From: SZUA-365 sp964635845
Lineage (GTDB): Bacteria; Bacteroidota; Ignavibacteria; SZUA-365
DNA length: 64,000 nucleotides
Assembly (NCBI GenBank): GCA_964635845.1
Contig: CAZWNO010000002.1
Coordinates: forward strand, 1 to 64,000
Reading direction: 5' to 3'
This document shows positions 52,455-61,905 of the stretch, one piece after another (within the stretch, counting starts at the first letter, position 1; every line of letters begins with the position of its first letter). The position numbers were made by a program, and so were the translations under genes. Below the pieces are notes generated by a model. It saw nothing but the letters and a program-made list of their open reading frames with translations, made no database searches and was not told where the DNA came from.

Positions 52455-53291
52455 TCAGTGAAAGACAAACACGGGAACCGTGCCGTCCTTGATGATGCTC
52501 AGCGTGGTGCTGCCGAAAATGTAATCCGCGAATCCCTGACGAATCGGCCGGCCGAGTATGATGAGTGCGGGATGCAGCTCCTTTATCACCTGCCTGATCG
52601 CATCGATGGGTTTGCCGGTGCGCAGCATCATGCGCGCTTCGAGGCCGTGCGCGCGGAGGAAGCGCGCCGCCTTCTCGAGATGGTATTTATTCCTTTCATA
52701 ATCCGACGCGACACAGAGCAGAGTGACCGGATAGATATCCGGGATGTCGGGCGTGATATGCGCGTATGCCTGGAGCGCGCGCGCGGCGCCCACGGAACCG
52801 TCATAGGCGATGATCACGTTACGGGGCAGCTCGAGTTCCTGCGGAACCGCGAGGACCGGACACACCGGTTCCTTCAGGAGCATCTCGAGTGTGTCGCCCG
52901 GTCCTTCATGCGTAGGATAATGGAAGAAGGTCCGCAGACCGGTGATGATCAGGTCGGCGGTTTTGCCTTCCTGACCGAGTCCTTCGTACGGGGTCCCGGT
53001 GTAGATGATGTCTTCGTGTTCGATCTTGTGGAGATCGCAATCCATGCGGAATTGGGCTATCAGGTTCTCCGCATGTTCCTTGGCGTCATTGAGCATCGTT
53101 GACACAGCCTTTTCCGCAAACTGGAATGCGCCCGGCTGCGCGCCGGCGGCAAGCTGCTCGATGCTCGGCCGGTCGATGACGGCCACACCGATCAGTGTGG
53201 AGCCGTATACTTTCGCCCTCCGGATAGCCATTTCCAGGGCGCTCCGGGCGTAGGGCGAACCGTCGAGACCGACGACAATACGTTTACTCAT
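52455..53291 (-). CDS. Tandem universal stress protein (UspA, two domains)
   Basis: 278 residues, two Usp domains. The first is about 1-145 (IVVGLDGSPYARSALEMAIR, LIITGLRTFFH); the second about 155-278 (VIIAYDGSVGAARALQAYAH) has an ATP-loop-like end (LIILGRPIRQGFADYIFGST). A strong ribosome site GAGGAGGT sits five bases before the ATG, so Shine-Dalgarno use does occur in this genome. Encoded between the GH13 gene and the nucleotidyltransferase. Confidence 0.9.
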   Translation of the reverse strand: MSKRIVVGLDGSPYARSALEMAIRRAKVYGSTLIGVAVIDRPSIEQLAAGAQPGAFQFAEKAVSTMLNDAKEHAENLIAQFRMDCDLHKIEHEDIIYTGTPYEGLGQEGKTADLIITGLRTFFHYPTHEGPGDTLEMLLKEPVCPVLAVPQELELPRNVIIAYDGSVGAARALQAYAHITPDIPDIYPVTLLCVASDYERNKYHLEKAARFLRAHGLEARMMLRTGKPIDAIRQVIKELHPALIILGRPIRQGFADYIFGSTTLSIIKDGTVPVFVFH

Positions 53292-53321
53292 GGCGTACCT
53301 CCTCGAGGGTTGAGGACAGAG

Positions 53322-55778
53322 TCATTTTCGTATCCAGATTTTGACATCGAATGGAGCGAGTGCAATCGTATGGACGCCGCCCTTCAATGTCGTGTGCGCG
53401 TGGCCGGCGATTGGCACCGTGCCGGCTCGATCTCCCGACGCGACCAGTGTCCATTCGCCTTCTGAAAGAGTCAGCCCCGCGACGCTTTGCGCCTGATCGC
53501 TGGTGTTGACGAACACGGCGATGCTCTCGGCGATGACATATCCCAGCAGCAGGGGATTATCCGGTTCGATCCAACGGATGTAGCCGGGCGGAATGGTTTC
53601 ACCTGTACGCAGCACGCGTCCGTAGCTCGAGCGCCGCAGTGCGATCAGACCTTTCCAGTATTCGTACATGCGCTGGTAATTGCATGGCGCACCGTCTTCA
53701 GTATTGCGGCCGAGTGTTTCCCAGAGAAAGAGATTGGGCCGGCGCAGGTTATATGTGTCGCGCTTTCCGTGGATGTAGATCGGGCCGCTCTCGGTGTGCT
53801 TGACGAGTTCGACCAGCGGTGAGGCCCCCTTGCTGCGCATGAACTCGCTGCCGCCGTGAATGACCACGGGGCCCAGCGAGGTCAGCAGCATGGCCGCGGC
53901 AATGCGGTACGGCCCTTCATCGACACCCGACAGTCCGTTCCAATCCTGCAAGGCAAAACGGTCCGCCAGCGCCCAGTTGTCATGTATATCGAGATAGTTG
54001 ATGCCCTCGTTTGGATTGTCTTCGAATTCGAAACTGTTGGCGATCGCGCGTTTCGCGGCTTGTCTGTCACCGTTCCCTCCTGCATACCCGCGATCGCTCT
54101 GCTTGTCTTCCGGATTGCCGGGCGGACCGCACAATGCGTTGCGGCAGTCGTCCTGGAAAAACGTGATGGGTGCGTCTTCCTTGTACCAATCCCAGTCAGG
54201 ATTCCTTTCAAAGCGCGGATCGCTCGATGCGATCCATGGTTCGCCGTAAAGAATGACATCGGGTCCCAATCTCCGACGAAGCTCCCGCAGCGTCTGCTCG
54301 TCGGTGAGTCCCGCCAGGTCGATGCGGAATCCGTCGACCCCGTATTCCTCCACCAGCATGGCGCACTGGTCGAAGATCCAGCGCGCCACCATCGGGCGAT
54401 CCTCCGACTTCGTCTCCGTGCCGTACTCGCCGATGAAATCGAGTTTCTCATCGGTCCGGTAATAGGCATGCCTGTCGAAGACCCGCAGGTTGAAGTACAT
54501 TTCCCGGCCATCCATGCGTTCGGCCGTGTGGTTGAACACCAGGTCGACGATGACGGAGATCCCCTTCTCATGGAACGCAGCGACGAGATCGCGGAACTGC
54601 GCGTTCTGCGCCCCGCATTCAGTCCCACGCTCACGGTAGCGAGATTCGATCGCGAGCGCATGCGTGGTGCGATATCCCCACTCGTAGCAGCTCTCCGCTA
54701 CCATCTGCTCGCGCATGTATGCGTCGTCCGCGAATGCGGTCCGCCACTCGCGATCAGGGTAGTGGAGGTACTCCTGCACGGGCATGAGATGCACGACGTT
54801 GATGCCCAGGTCGAGCAGATGATCAAAGCCGATTGCGGCTCCCTGCGCATTCCGCAGTCCCGGTGTGATGAAACCGGTGAATGTGCCGCGGCGCGCCGGC
54901 TCGAGCTGTTCGAGCGCGAGAGTGAAATCCTCGACGTGTACCTCATAGGCGATGACATCCTCCATGCGCGGACGTCCTCCGTGAACGGGCGGAGGTGGCG
55001 TCATGCGTGGCCAGATTCTGGCGCGGCCGAAGCTGTCATCAGAAACGCGTGCGTAGGGATCCGTGACATGGACAGGCACCTGCTCGAAAAATTCGTTCCC
55101 CGGATCGGCAGGACCGTGCACCGTGAAGTCATACCACCAGCGTTCATAGTCGCCCGGGAGCACGGCCTCCCACACACCTGTGTCGTCCCGCCGCAGAGGT
55201 ACCTCCAGATCTGGACGGACGGCCTTCTGCGAGCGGTACAGGTACAGCCGCACGCTGTCGGCACGCGGAGAGAATACTCGTACGACGGTCGCTTCCTCTT
55301 CGGGAATAAATCGGGCACCGAGCTCTTTTTCGGAGAAGGCATCGCGCAGCCAGCCGTCGAAGGAGCAGAGCAGGGTATCACCGCCCTCGCGTAGCAGATG
55401 GTAGACACGACGGGGATCGATATCCGACGCAGGCCTGAGACGGAGTTCCCTGGTTCCGACAGCGGCCACCGCTTCGATGGGAATGCTCACGCCCGCGGCA
55501 GTGATCAGGCGATAGCGCGCGGAAGCGAAGGCGTCCATATCCGCATCATCCGGTAAAAGCAGCCGAACATGCCACGGACCGACCAGTTCGGCGCGCATCT
55601 CCTCCTCAGGAAGAAGGCCGGACCGTATTCGTTCCGTCAATCGCGCGCAGGTATTCGGGCCGAGTGAGGCAGCAGGGATCGCGGACGGCCGCCCGCCCGG
55701 GATCCCCGTCGAAGCCCGCAGTACTGCCGGATAATGCAGCAAGCAGACAGCCAAAAGTGCCGCCGAGATTTGAGACAT
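53322..55778 (-). CDS. Exported type I pullulanase-like GH13 enzyme
   Basis: About 818 residues. Signal peptide MSQISAALLAVCLLHYPAVL ending RAS; an N-terminal starch-binding or CBM48-like part (TVVRVFSPRADSVRLYLY; DVTDPYA-type transition), then a GH13 catalytic barrel (YEVHVEDFT, DLVFNHT, nucleophile Asp in DGFRIDLAG, acid Glu in ILYGEPW, INYLDIHDNW) and a C-terminal beta domain. Acts on branched alpha-glucans outside the cytoplasm. A longer start (55838) is open but would place an 18-20 residue charged stretch before the signal peptide and include a promoter-like TATATT. Confidence 0.88.
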   Translation of the reverse strand: MSQISAALLAVCLLHYPAVLRASTGIPGGRPSAIPAASLGPNTCARLTERIRSGLLPEEEMRAELVGPWHVRLLLPDDADMDAFASARYRLITAAGVSIPIEAVAAVGTRELRLRPASDIDPRRVYHLLREGGDTLLCSFDGWLRDAFSEKELGARFIPEEEATVVRVFSPRADSVRLYLYRSQKAVRPDLEVPLRRDDTGVWEAVLPGDYERWWYDFTVHGPADPGNEFFEQVPVHVTDPYARVSDDSFGRARIWPRMTPPPPVHGGRPRMEDVIAYEVHVEDFTLALEQLEPARRGTFTGFITPGLRNAQGAAIGFDHLLDLGINVVHLMPVQEYLHYPDREWRTAFADDAYMREQMVAESCYEWGYRTTHALAIESRYRERGTECGAQNAQFRDLVAAFHEKGISVIVDLVFNHTAERMDGREMYFNLRVFDRHAYYRTDEKLDFIGEYGTETKSEDRPMVARWIFDQCAMLVEEYGVDGFRIDLAGLTDEQTLRELRRRLGPDVILYGEPWIASSDPRFERNPDWDWYKEDAPITFFQDDCRNALCGPPGNPEDKQSDRGYAGGNGDRQAAKRAIANSFEFEDNPNEGINYLDIHDNWALADRFALQDWNGLSGVDEGPYRIAAAMLLTSLGPVVIHGGSEFMRSKGASPLVELVKHTESGPIYIHGKRDTYNLRRPNLFLWETLGRNTEDGAPCNYQRMYEYWKGLIALRRSSYGRVLRTGETIPPGYIRWIEPDNPLLLGYVIAESIAVFVNTSDQAQSVAGLTLSEGEWTLVASGDRAGTVPIAGHAHTTLKGGVHTIALAPFDVKIWIRK

Positions 55779-55987
55779 CTGCCGGATCTTCGTTTTACGT
55801 ATGTATCGAATATAACGGAAAAAATGATATTTATGCACTTGTTTCGAGAATTTGCCCCGCGATTTCTTTCCCCCTGTCGGAATTGTCTTTCATTTGTTAC
55901 ATTGCATGTCCCGACTGCGGATTCCACAATTCTCGTGTCGAAGCATGCAATCGAGCGCCCATCACTCTTTACATCCGGAGTAGTTCT

Positions 55988-56314
55988 ATGGCGGTATATC
56001 AGTCCGAGAAGGAGTTCCTCCGTTCACTGAAGCGTTTCAACGCGCTATCTTCCCAACAGTACGAATGGCTTACGGGCATTTCCGAAAAGGAACATACGTG
56101 CCTGTTCGGCCACAAGATTCCGTCGGAGCAGTTGTACTTCAAAAAACCGCTCGATATGGAAGGCGAGCGCAAGGTCCGCATATGCAGCGAGTGCATGGAG
56201 AAATTGGTTTTCGTGACGATTGACAGCGACCGGCACAGTAGACAGATTTCGGAGCATCTGTACCGCGAACGTCATCCGGTCCCAAAGAAAATATTGAAAA
56301 CCCTGCCGCGCTGA
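55988..56314 (+). CDS. Small Cys-containing protein of unknown function
   Basis: 108 residues from the Met at 55988, which begins a clean soluble chain; the ORF is open further upstream only by chance across the divergent promoter region. Cys residues in HTCLFGHKIP and RICSECMEKL suggest a metal site. No family recognised. It lies alone between the divergent GH13 gene and the symporter; a weak -10 TACATT occurs at 55898-55903. Confidence 0.7.
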   Translation: MAVYQSEKEFLRSLKRFNALSSQQYEWLTGISEKEHTCLFGHKIPSEQLYFKKPLDMEGERKVRICSECMEKLVFVTIDSDRHSRQISEHLYRERHPVPKKILKTLPR

Positions 56315-56387
56315 GAAGCGCGTTGCGAGCGGGCGCCTGATGCGGCGCCCTTTGTATATTCTTTCTTCCATCACAGACCGCGGCCCC

Positions 56388-57794
56388 GTGTCCCTCCTCC
56401 ATTTTTCCCTGATCGACTGGCTTCTCGTCTCCGCGTACCTCGGAGTGCTTCTGTATCTGGGCCTCCGCGGTTCGTCGCTGAACCGCGGCAGTTCCGAACA
56501 GTTCCTTCTGGGCGGACGCATGCTCAGTCTCCCCGGTTTCGTGGCGGCACTGGTGGCGACCTGGTACGGCGGCATACTCGGCGTCGGCGAATTCAGCTAC
56601 CTGTACGGGATCGCCAACTGGTTCGTCTTCGGCTTTCCGTACTACGTTTTCGCGGTGGCATTCGCTCTGTTCTTCGCAAAACGGGTGCGCGACACGGGCA
56701 TGTACTCCATACCGGATCAGCTGTACCACACCTATGGTCGGAAAACCGGACTGCTGGGCTCGGTGCTGGTTTTCTTCAACAGTTCTCCCGCGCCATACCT
56801 TCTCATGCTCGCGGTCCTTCTGCAGGTGGTCACCGGTTGGAGCCTCCTGCCTTGCCTCGTCGTATGGGGCGTGATTTCCATGATCTACGTGTACGTCGGC
56901 GGATTCCGCGCCGTCGTGCGTATCGACCTGCTGCAGTTCCTGCTGATGTTCGGCGGATTCTTCGTCCTGCTGATGTTCCTGATTCCGCAATTCGGAGTGC
57001 AGCCCTTCCTTTCAGAACATCTGCCGCCGCCGCATCTGACGCTGACCGGCGGAAATTCCTGGCAGTATATCCTCGTCTGGTTCTTCATCGCTCTGTGGAC
57101 ACTGGTCTCGCCGCAGTTTCACCAGTTCACGCTCAGCGCGAAATCTCCGCGAACCGCGCGGAACGGCATATTGCTGTCGGTCCTGTTCTGGTTCGTGTTC
57201 GACACGATGACCACGCTCGCCGGACTCTACGCGCGCGCCCTGCTGCCCGATCTCACACAGCCGTCGATGGCCTACCCGCTTCTCGCGGAAGCGGTGCTGC
57301 CGTCCGCCGCGAAAGGCGTGTTCTATATCGGCATGCTCGCGACGGTGATGTCGACCTCCGACGGTCTCATGTTCATCGCCGCGCTCACGGTCGGCCGCGA
57401 TATCATCGCACGCTGGGGAGGCAGTGACGATGACCATGCAATCACGCGCTATACGAAGTACGGTGTGCTCTTCACCACGGTTGTCTCGATGGCGGCTGCG
57501 CTTCTCTTTCCATCGGTAATCGATCTCTGGTACGTCATCGGCACCCTGTTCATTCCCGCGCTGCTGCTTCCGCTCGCGGCCAGCTACTATCCCCGCCTGC
57601 GCGTCTCGAACGCCCATACTTTCGCCGCGATGCTCGGCGGTTTCTCGGTCAGCACATCGTGGTTTCTGATCGGCCGCCTGAACGCGGTGCAGGGAGTCGC
57701 ACATTATCCCTTCGGCATCGAACCGATGTATTCCGGACTTGCGGTCTGCATCCTGATCTACGTCGTCGGCAGGGCGTACCGCGGCAAATATTAA
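56388..57794 (+). CDS. Sodium:solute symporter family transporter
   Basis: About 468 residues, twelve to thirteen helices of the SSS type: LIDWLLVSAYLGVLLYLGLR, GRMLSLPGFVAALVATWYGG, FGGFFVLLMFLIP-type core and the unwound GILGVGEF turn. Substrate cannot be assigned. An ATG at 56340 is possible, but TATATT (56355-56360) would then lie inside the gene; the GTG at 56388, just before the first helix, fits better. An 18-bp inverted repeat overlaps the stop. Confidence 0.88.
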   Translation: MSLLHFSLIDWLLVSAYLGVLLYLGLRGSSLNRGSSEQFLLGGRMLSLPGFVAALVATWYGGILGVGEFSYLYGIANWFVFGFPYYVFAVAFALFFAKRVRDTGMYSIPDQLYHTYGRKTGLLGSVLVFFNSSPAPYLLMLAVLLQVVTGWSLLPCLVVWGVISMIYVYVGGFRAVVRIDLLQFLLMFGGFFVLLMFLIPQFGVQPFLSEHLPPPHLTLTGGNSWQYILVWFFIALWTLVSPQFHQFTLSAKSPRTARNGILLSVLFWFVFDTMTTLAGLYARALLPDLTQPSMAYPLLAEAVLPSAAKGVFYIGMLATVMSTSDGLMFIAALTVGRDIIARWGGSDDDHAITRYTKYGVLFTTVVSMAAALLFPSVIDLWYVIGTLFIPALLLPLAASYYPRLRVSNAHTFAAMLGGFSVSTSWFLIGRLNAVQGVAHYPFGIEPMYSGLAVCILIYVVGRAYRGKY

Positions 57795-57840
57795 GACGCG
57801 CACCCACCGGCGGAGCCGATATGTGCGCGTCTTAATATTT
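57786..57840. terminator. Perfect 18-bp inverted repeat across the symporter stop codon
   Basis: AAATATTAAGACGCGCAC (57786-57803) and GTGCGCGTCTTAATATTT (57823-57840) match without error; the loop is 19 bases. It covers the TAA at 57792-57794. AT-rich ends give a U-rich tail in both directions, so it can act as a bidirectional terminator for the symporter and the convergent marR gene. Confidence 0.8.
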
Positions 57841-57883
57841 GCGTACCGAATTATTTGAGTTAGGTGTTTATTGCTGGGCGCAA

Positions 57884-58354
57884 TTACCTGCCGTAGTCCT
57901 CAAGAAATTCGGTCCGGATCTGCATCACGTTCGCAAGTTCATACACTGCGCCGATGATGCGGTCGTGTTCCTTCGGCTGGAGAATTCCCAGCACTTGTTC
58001 GTAGACATGGATGCAATCGCTCGTCACCTTCCGGGCAATTGTTTCTCCCTGCTTGGTCAGGCGGACGTTGATGATGCGGCGGTCATACGGATCGATATGC
58101 CGCGTTACGAAACGCTTTTTCACCAGACCATCAATGATTCGGGTGAGACGGCTGCTTGTCAGGTGCATGCGGCTCGCGATGTCCTTGACGGACATTTCCG
58201 TGTCGCGGCGGAATGCCCGCAGGCATTTGAATTCGGACACGGACAGATCCGCGCGTTCGGCGATCTCTTCCTGTTTGTTCTGGCAGCACGCGACCAATCC
58301 CAGGGTCAGGTCCGCCAGACGTTCGGCTTTTCGGTAGGTTTCTAGATCTTCCAT
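57884..58354 (-). CDS. MarR-family transcriptional regulator
   Basis: 156 residues from the Met at 58354. The winged helix is SEFKCLRAFRRDTEMSVKDI and LTSSRLTRIIDGLVKKRFVT, with the wing DPYDRRIINVRLT; the DxRS-like segment is DPYDRR. Upstream Met at 58390 lies inside the predicted -10 element, so is rejected. Divergent from the fumarase gene; a self-operator probably overlaps the promoter at 58389-58417 (TTGACA and TGTCAA copies), but the target is unknown. Confidence 0.9.
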   Translation of the reverse strand: MEDLETYRKAERLADLTLGLVACCQNKQEEIAERADLSVSEFKCLRAFRRDTEMSVKDIASRMHLTSSRLTRIIDGLVKKRFVTRHIDPYDRRIINVRLTKQGETIARKVTSDCIHVYEQVLGILQPKEHDRIIGAVYELANVMQIRTEFLEDYGR

Positions 58355-58388
58355 ATTGCTGTGCAGAAAGGATAAAATTGCTACTGTC

Positions 58389-58417
58389 AACTTATGTGTA
58401 TGCTAAATAAATGTCAA
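58389..58417 (-). promoter_or_regulatory. Putative marR promoter
   Basis: Minus strand TTGACA (58412-58417), 17 bases, TAAGTT (58389-58394). A second GACA copy follows directly (TAAGTTGACAG), giving two GTCAA-containing sites 26 bases apart that could be regulator contacts. Confidence 0.65.
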
Positions 58418-58468
58418 GAATATTTTAAGATATTATTATAAGAAAAACGGACAGCCCGGGGTCGCCGT

Positions 58469-58497
58469 TTGATTCCGACAGCGATTCATCGTATAAT
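58469..58497 (+). promoter_or_regulatory. Putative fumarase promoter
   Basis: TTGATT (58469-58474), 17 bases, TATAAT (58492-58497). With GAGG at 58533-58536, six bases before the ATG at 58543, this supports the shorter start. Confidence 0.65.
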
Positions 58498-58542
58498 TTA
58501 CTCCCTTATCCGCTTCCCCTGATTCAACCCGTGAGGCAACGC

Positions 58543-60069
58543 ATGGAACACTTTCGTCAGAGCATGCTCGACCTGATCATTCAGACCTCGACAAATCTTC
58601 CCGCCGATGTCCGGCGCGCGATGAACGCCATTCTCGACAAGGAGGCACCCGGATCGCGCGCATCGATGGCGCTCGCGATGATCGCCCGGAATGTCGACAT
58701 GGCCTGTGAGACCGAAGGCGCCATCTGTCAGGACACCGGCATGCCGACGTTCAAGATAAAGACTCCGGTCGGCGTCAGCCAGATCGAGATGAAGCAGGAC
58801 ATTCTCTGGGCGATCGCGGAGGCGACGCGCCTGGGGAAGCTGCGGCCGAACACCGTCGATTCCGTGAGCGGCAAGAACAGCGGGAACAACCTCGGAACCG
58901 GTGCGCCGATTTTCTACTGGGATCAATGGGAGAATGATTACATCGAGGTCAAACTCGTTTTGAAGGGCGGCGGCTGCGAAAATAAAAATATCCAGTACTC
59001 CCTCCCCATGGTCATCGAACACCTCGGCAAGGCCGGCCGCGATCTCGACGGCGTGCGCAAGTGCATTCTCCACGCGGTGTGGCAGGCGCAGGGCGAAGGA
59101 TGCTCGGTGGGCGCGATCGGCGTGGCTATCGGCTCGGACCGCGCCTCGGGATATGGATACGCGAAGGAACAGCTGTTCCGCGAACTCGACGACACCAATC
59201 CCGATCCGCAGCTTGCCGAACTCGAGAATTATATCATGGAGTACGCGAACGGATTGAACATCGGTCCGATGGGCTTCGGCGGAAATAGCACGCTCATCGG
59301 CTGTAAAATTGGAAGCTACCATCGACTTCCGGCGTGTTTCTTCGTGTCGGTCGCTTATGACTGCTGGGCTTTCCGCCGCCTCGGTGTTCATGTCGATCCC
59401 GCAAGCGGAGAAATCACGAAGTGGATGTACCGCGACATGCATCCCGCGAAGATGGCGAAGAGCGAGGGGATACCGCTGACCGGCAAGGAAGTGGTGCTGC
59501 AGTCACCCATCAGCGAAGAAACGATTCGCTCGCTCAAGGTAGGTGATATCGTGCTGATCAACGGACGCATGTTCACCGGCCGCGATGCACTGCACGGCTA
59601 CCTGATGGATCATGACGCTCCCGTGGACATGAGCGGCGGCGTGCTCTATCACTGCGGTCCCGTGATGCTCAAGGATGAGGGAGGGGAATGGCACGTGATG
59701 GCCGCGGGTCCGACGACGAGCATTCGCGAGGAACCGTACCAGGCGGATGTCATCAGGAAATTCGGACTGCGCGCCATCATCGGAAAGGGCGGCATGGGTC
59801 CGAAGACGCTGCAGGCGTTGGCAGAACATGGCGCCGTGTATCTCAACGCCATCGGCGGAGCCGCGCAATACTATGCCGTGACGGTCAAAAAAGTCTCGGG
59901 TGTCCATTTCCTCGAGGAGTTCGGCGTTCCGGAAGCGCTCTGGCAATTCGAGGTGGAGGGCTTCGCTGCCATTGTCACGATGGACGCGCATGGCAATTCA
60001 CTGCACGCCGATGTCCGCGACGATTCCGCCGGCCGCCTGCGGAATCTCGAATTGAAGGTCCTGCATTAA
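58543..60069 (+). CDS. Class I (iron-sulfur) fumarate hydratase
   Basis: About 508 residues: alpha part (EGAICQDTGMPTFKIKTP, GGCENKN) and beta part (TGKEVVLQSPISEETIRSLK, GPTTSIREEPYQ) fused in one chain. Converts fumarate and malate in the citric acid cycle. Cluster cysteines are in AICQDTG, GGGCENKN and LIGCKIGSYHRLPAC. Class I enzymes are oxygen-labile, in keeping with anaerobic or facultative growth. GTG at 58531 is possible, but the ATG at 58543 has the ribosome site. Confidence 0.95.
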   Translation: MEHFRQSMLDLIIQTSTNLPADVRRAMNAILDKEAPGSRASMALAMIARNVDMACETEGAICQDTGMPTFKIKTPVGVSQIEMKQDILWAIAEATRLGKLRPNTVDSVSGKNSGNNLGTGAPIFYWDQWENDYIEVKLVLKGGGCENKNIQYSLPMVIEHLGKAGRDLDGVRKCILHAVWQAQGEGCSVGAIGVAIGSDRASGYGYAKEQLFRELDDTNPDPQLAELENYIMEYANGLNIGPMGFGGNSTLIGCKIGSYHRLPACFFVSVAYDCWAFRRLGVHVDPASGEITKWMYRDMHPAKMAKSEGIPLTGKEVVLQSPISEETIRSLKVGDIVLINGRMFTGRDALHGYLMDHDAPVDMSGGVLYHCGPVMLKDEGGEWHVMAAGPTTSIREEPYQADVIRKFGLRAIIGKGGMGPKTLQALAEHGAVYLNAIGGAAQYYAVTVKKVSGVHFLEEFGVPEALWQFEVEGFAAIVTMDAHGNSLHADVRDDSAGRLRNLELKVLH

Positions 60070-60085
60070 CGAATCCGGGGTTGTC

Positions 60086-60664
60086 ATGAGCAGCATCGAA
60101 CATGCGTTTCACGAGGTACAACACTGCCTCTCCCATTTCATCAGTGACGGAGAGCAGTTCCCCCGGGTCCAGCTCTTCGCCGATAAGCTGGCAGCCACGT
60201 TCCGCGCAGGATGCAAGGCGATGTCCTGCGGCAACGGCGGATCGATGAGCGATGCGATGCACTTCGCGGAGGAGTGGAGCGGCCGCTACCGGAAGGAGCG
60301 TCCGCCGCTTCCCGCCATCGCGTTCAGCGATCCCGGGCACATGAGCTGCGTTGCGAATGACTACGGCTTCGCCGAGGTTTTTTCCCGACAGGTGCGAGCA
60401 CTCGGAAAGGAAGGCGACCTGCTCCTGCTTATCAGCACCAGCGGCAATTCACCCAACATGCTGCGGGCGGCGGAGGAAGCACGCACCTGCGGAGTGACGA
60501 CTGTCGGACTCCTGGGAAAGGGAGGCGGCGCATTGCTGCCACTGTGCGACCTTCCCATACTGGTGCCGGGTAACACTTCCGACCGGATACAGGAGATGCA
60601 TATCAAAATCATCCACATCGTGATCGAGACGGTCGAACGCATGCTTTTTCCCGACCTGTACTGA
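60086..60664 (+). CDS. gmhA: Phosphoheptose isomerase (GmhA-like SIS domain)
   Basis: 192 residues. SIS fold with GNGGSMSDAMHFAEEWSGRY at the substrate site, a catalytic Glu-His pair (AEEW; MHIKIIHI), GDLLLLISTSGNSPNML, and a dimer motif VTTVGLLGKGGG. First step of heptose synthesis for LPS core. Its neighbours are not heptose genes, so a related SIS isomerase remains possible. It follows fumarase after 16 bases and may share the transcript. Confidence 0.85.
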   Translation: MSSIEHAFHEVQHCLSHFISDGEQFPRVQLFADKLAATFRAGCKAMSCGNGGSMSDAMHFAEEWSGRYRKERPPLPAIAFSDPGHMSCVANDYGFAEVFSRQVRALGKEGDLLLLISTSGNSPNMLRAAEEARTCGVTTVGLLGKGGGALLPLCDLPILVPGNTSDRIQEMHIKIIHIVIETVERMLFPDLY

Positions 60665-60927
60665 CCGCCTGATTCGGAACGATCGAATCTACCGGGATCA
60701 GAAACGGCGGGGCTTCCGCGCACATCGCAGCTGTGATTCACGGGAATCCTTGAACTCGCATCTCCGCGTTCTGCGTGGAAATGCGTTTTTTTCCTGGCTG
60801 TTCAATTTTTTTCTTGCTTTTCGGGAAAGACCGCCATACATTGCAGTCCTCACTCTCACTCACCTCTCTCCACTCTCACTTGTTCTGTGACAGGATTACC
60901 TATGTCGTTCAGAATACGGTGAGAACC
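60665..60927. other. 263-base spacer with promoter and low-complexity stretches
   Basis: Contains the sentence-like ATCTCCGCGTTCTGCGTGGA (60753-60772), two T-rich runs, a CACTCTCACT duplicate (about 60849 and 60871) and the promoter at 60814-60842. No believable ORF. Confidence 0.7.
60814..60842 (+). promoter_or_regulatory. Putative promoter of the first small sorted protein
   Basis: TTGCTT (60814-60819), 17 bases, TACATT (60837-60842); leader of ~80 bases to the ATG at 60928. Confidence 0.55.
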
Positions 60928-61767
60928 ATGCATCGCATCAAAATTACCGCACTGGCGCTGTTCATGCTGTCCGGCGTGAGTATCGGGCAAACCTCCGTAC
61001 AGACCGGGGACTTTGCCATGCTGTTTCCGTCGGTCCCGGGTTCCGTATCGGAGCAGCATACGGGTGACGCATTCCCGAGCGGTCGGACGCGCACGGCGAT
61101 ACCGGCAGCAGAGATGCCAGACCTGATGCATTTTACACCGCGGACATTGCCGGCATCATTCGATGCACTCCCTATTCCCATGGGGATGACTGATCAAGGC
61201 TCACCCGAAGCGGATCTTATCTCATTCGAGGGTTCCTATGTCAAGGATCTGGTACGTCTGAATTGGACGGTGCGCCACAACGCCGATGCGCTTGGATTTG
61301 CGGTTGAACGCAGGTCGCAGGCAGATGAGCGCTGGAGCACTGTGAGCTACGAACGCGCGGATACAAAACGCAACAGGAGCGGTTACTGCTACTTTGACCG
61401 TTCAGGAGTGCGCGGTGTGACGTATTACCGGATTCGCCAGGTTGCAGCGAACGGGAAGAGCGTCCCGACTCCGGCAATCTGCGTGATGCCGCATCTCGTG
61501 CCGAATTCCTTTGTCATCTGGCAGCACACCGTCGACCCGTTCACGCGTTTCGGTACGGTCTCGTTCGGACTCGGCAGTTCGATGGCGGTTTCCATGACAA
61601 TGATAGACAGCTTCGGACGCAGTGTCTCCACCCTGCTACATACCACCAAGCTCGAAGCCGGGCATCATTTCCTTCCATTCAGCACTTATGCGCTCCCGGC
61701 AGGCGTGTATTCCTTACGACTGGAAACTTCAGAGGGAGTGCACTTCCAGCGTATCGCAGTGATCTGA
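60928..61767 (+). CDS. Small secreted protein with FnIII-like domain and sorting tail (paralogue 1)
   Basis: 279 residues. Signal peptide MHRIKITALALFMLSGVSIG; a mostly unstructured, Pro/Thr-rich region to ~95; an immunoglobulin-like domain (VRLNWTVRHNADALGFAVER; YRIRQVAANGKS); then a sorting-type tail of ~75 residues with IDSFGRSVSTLLHTTKLEAG and ALPAGVYSLRLETSEG. Type IX export and surface attachment are likely. About 35 percent similar by eye to the next gene. Confidence 0.8.
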   Translation: MHRIKITALALFMLSGVSIGQTSVQTGDFAMLFPSVPGSVSEQHTGDAFPSGRTRTAIPAAEMPDLMHFTPRTLPASFDALPIPMGMTDQGSPEADLISFEGSYVKDLVRLNWTVRHNADALGFAVERRSQADERWSTVSYERADTKRNRSGYCYFDRSGVRGVTYYRIRQVAANGKSVPTPAICVMPHLVPNSFVIWQHTVDPFTRFGTVSFGLGSSMAVSMTMIDSFGRSVSTLLHTTKLEAGHHFLPFSTYALPAGVYSLRLETSEGVHFQRIAVI

Positions 61768-61905
61768 CGTTCGTAAACCGAACGCGCCTGTCCGCATCCC
61801 GTATGTTCTCGACAGGAGATGCCCAAAACCACTGTTTACAGGCGTCTTCCTCGCTGGCACGATGATTGCTCTGTGCAGTCAACAACAAGATATTCCAAGG
61901 ACATT

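Noticed and set aside
53856..55394. 512-codon plus-strand ORF opposite the GH13 gene
   Set aside because: Antisense shadow of a clearly recognised enzyme; composition is not protein-like.
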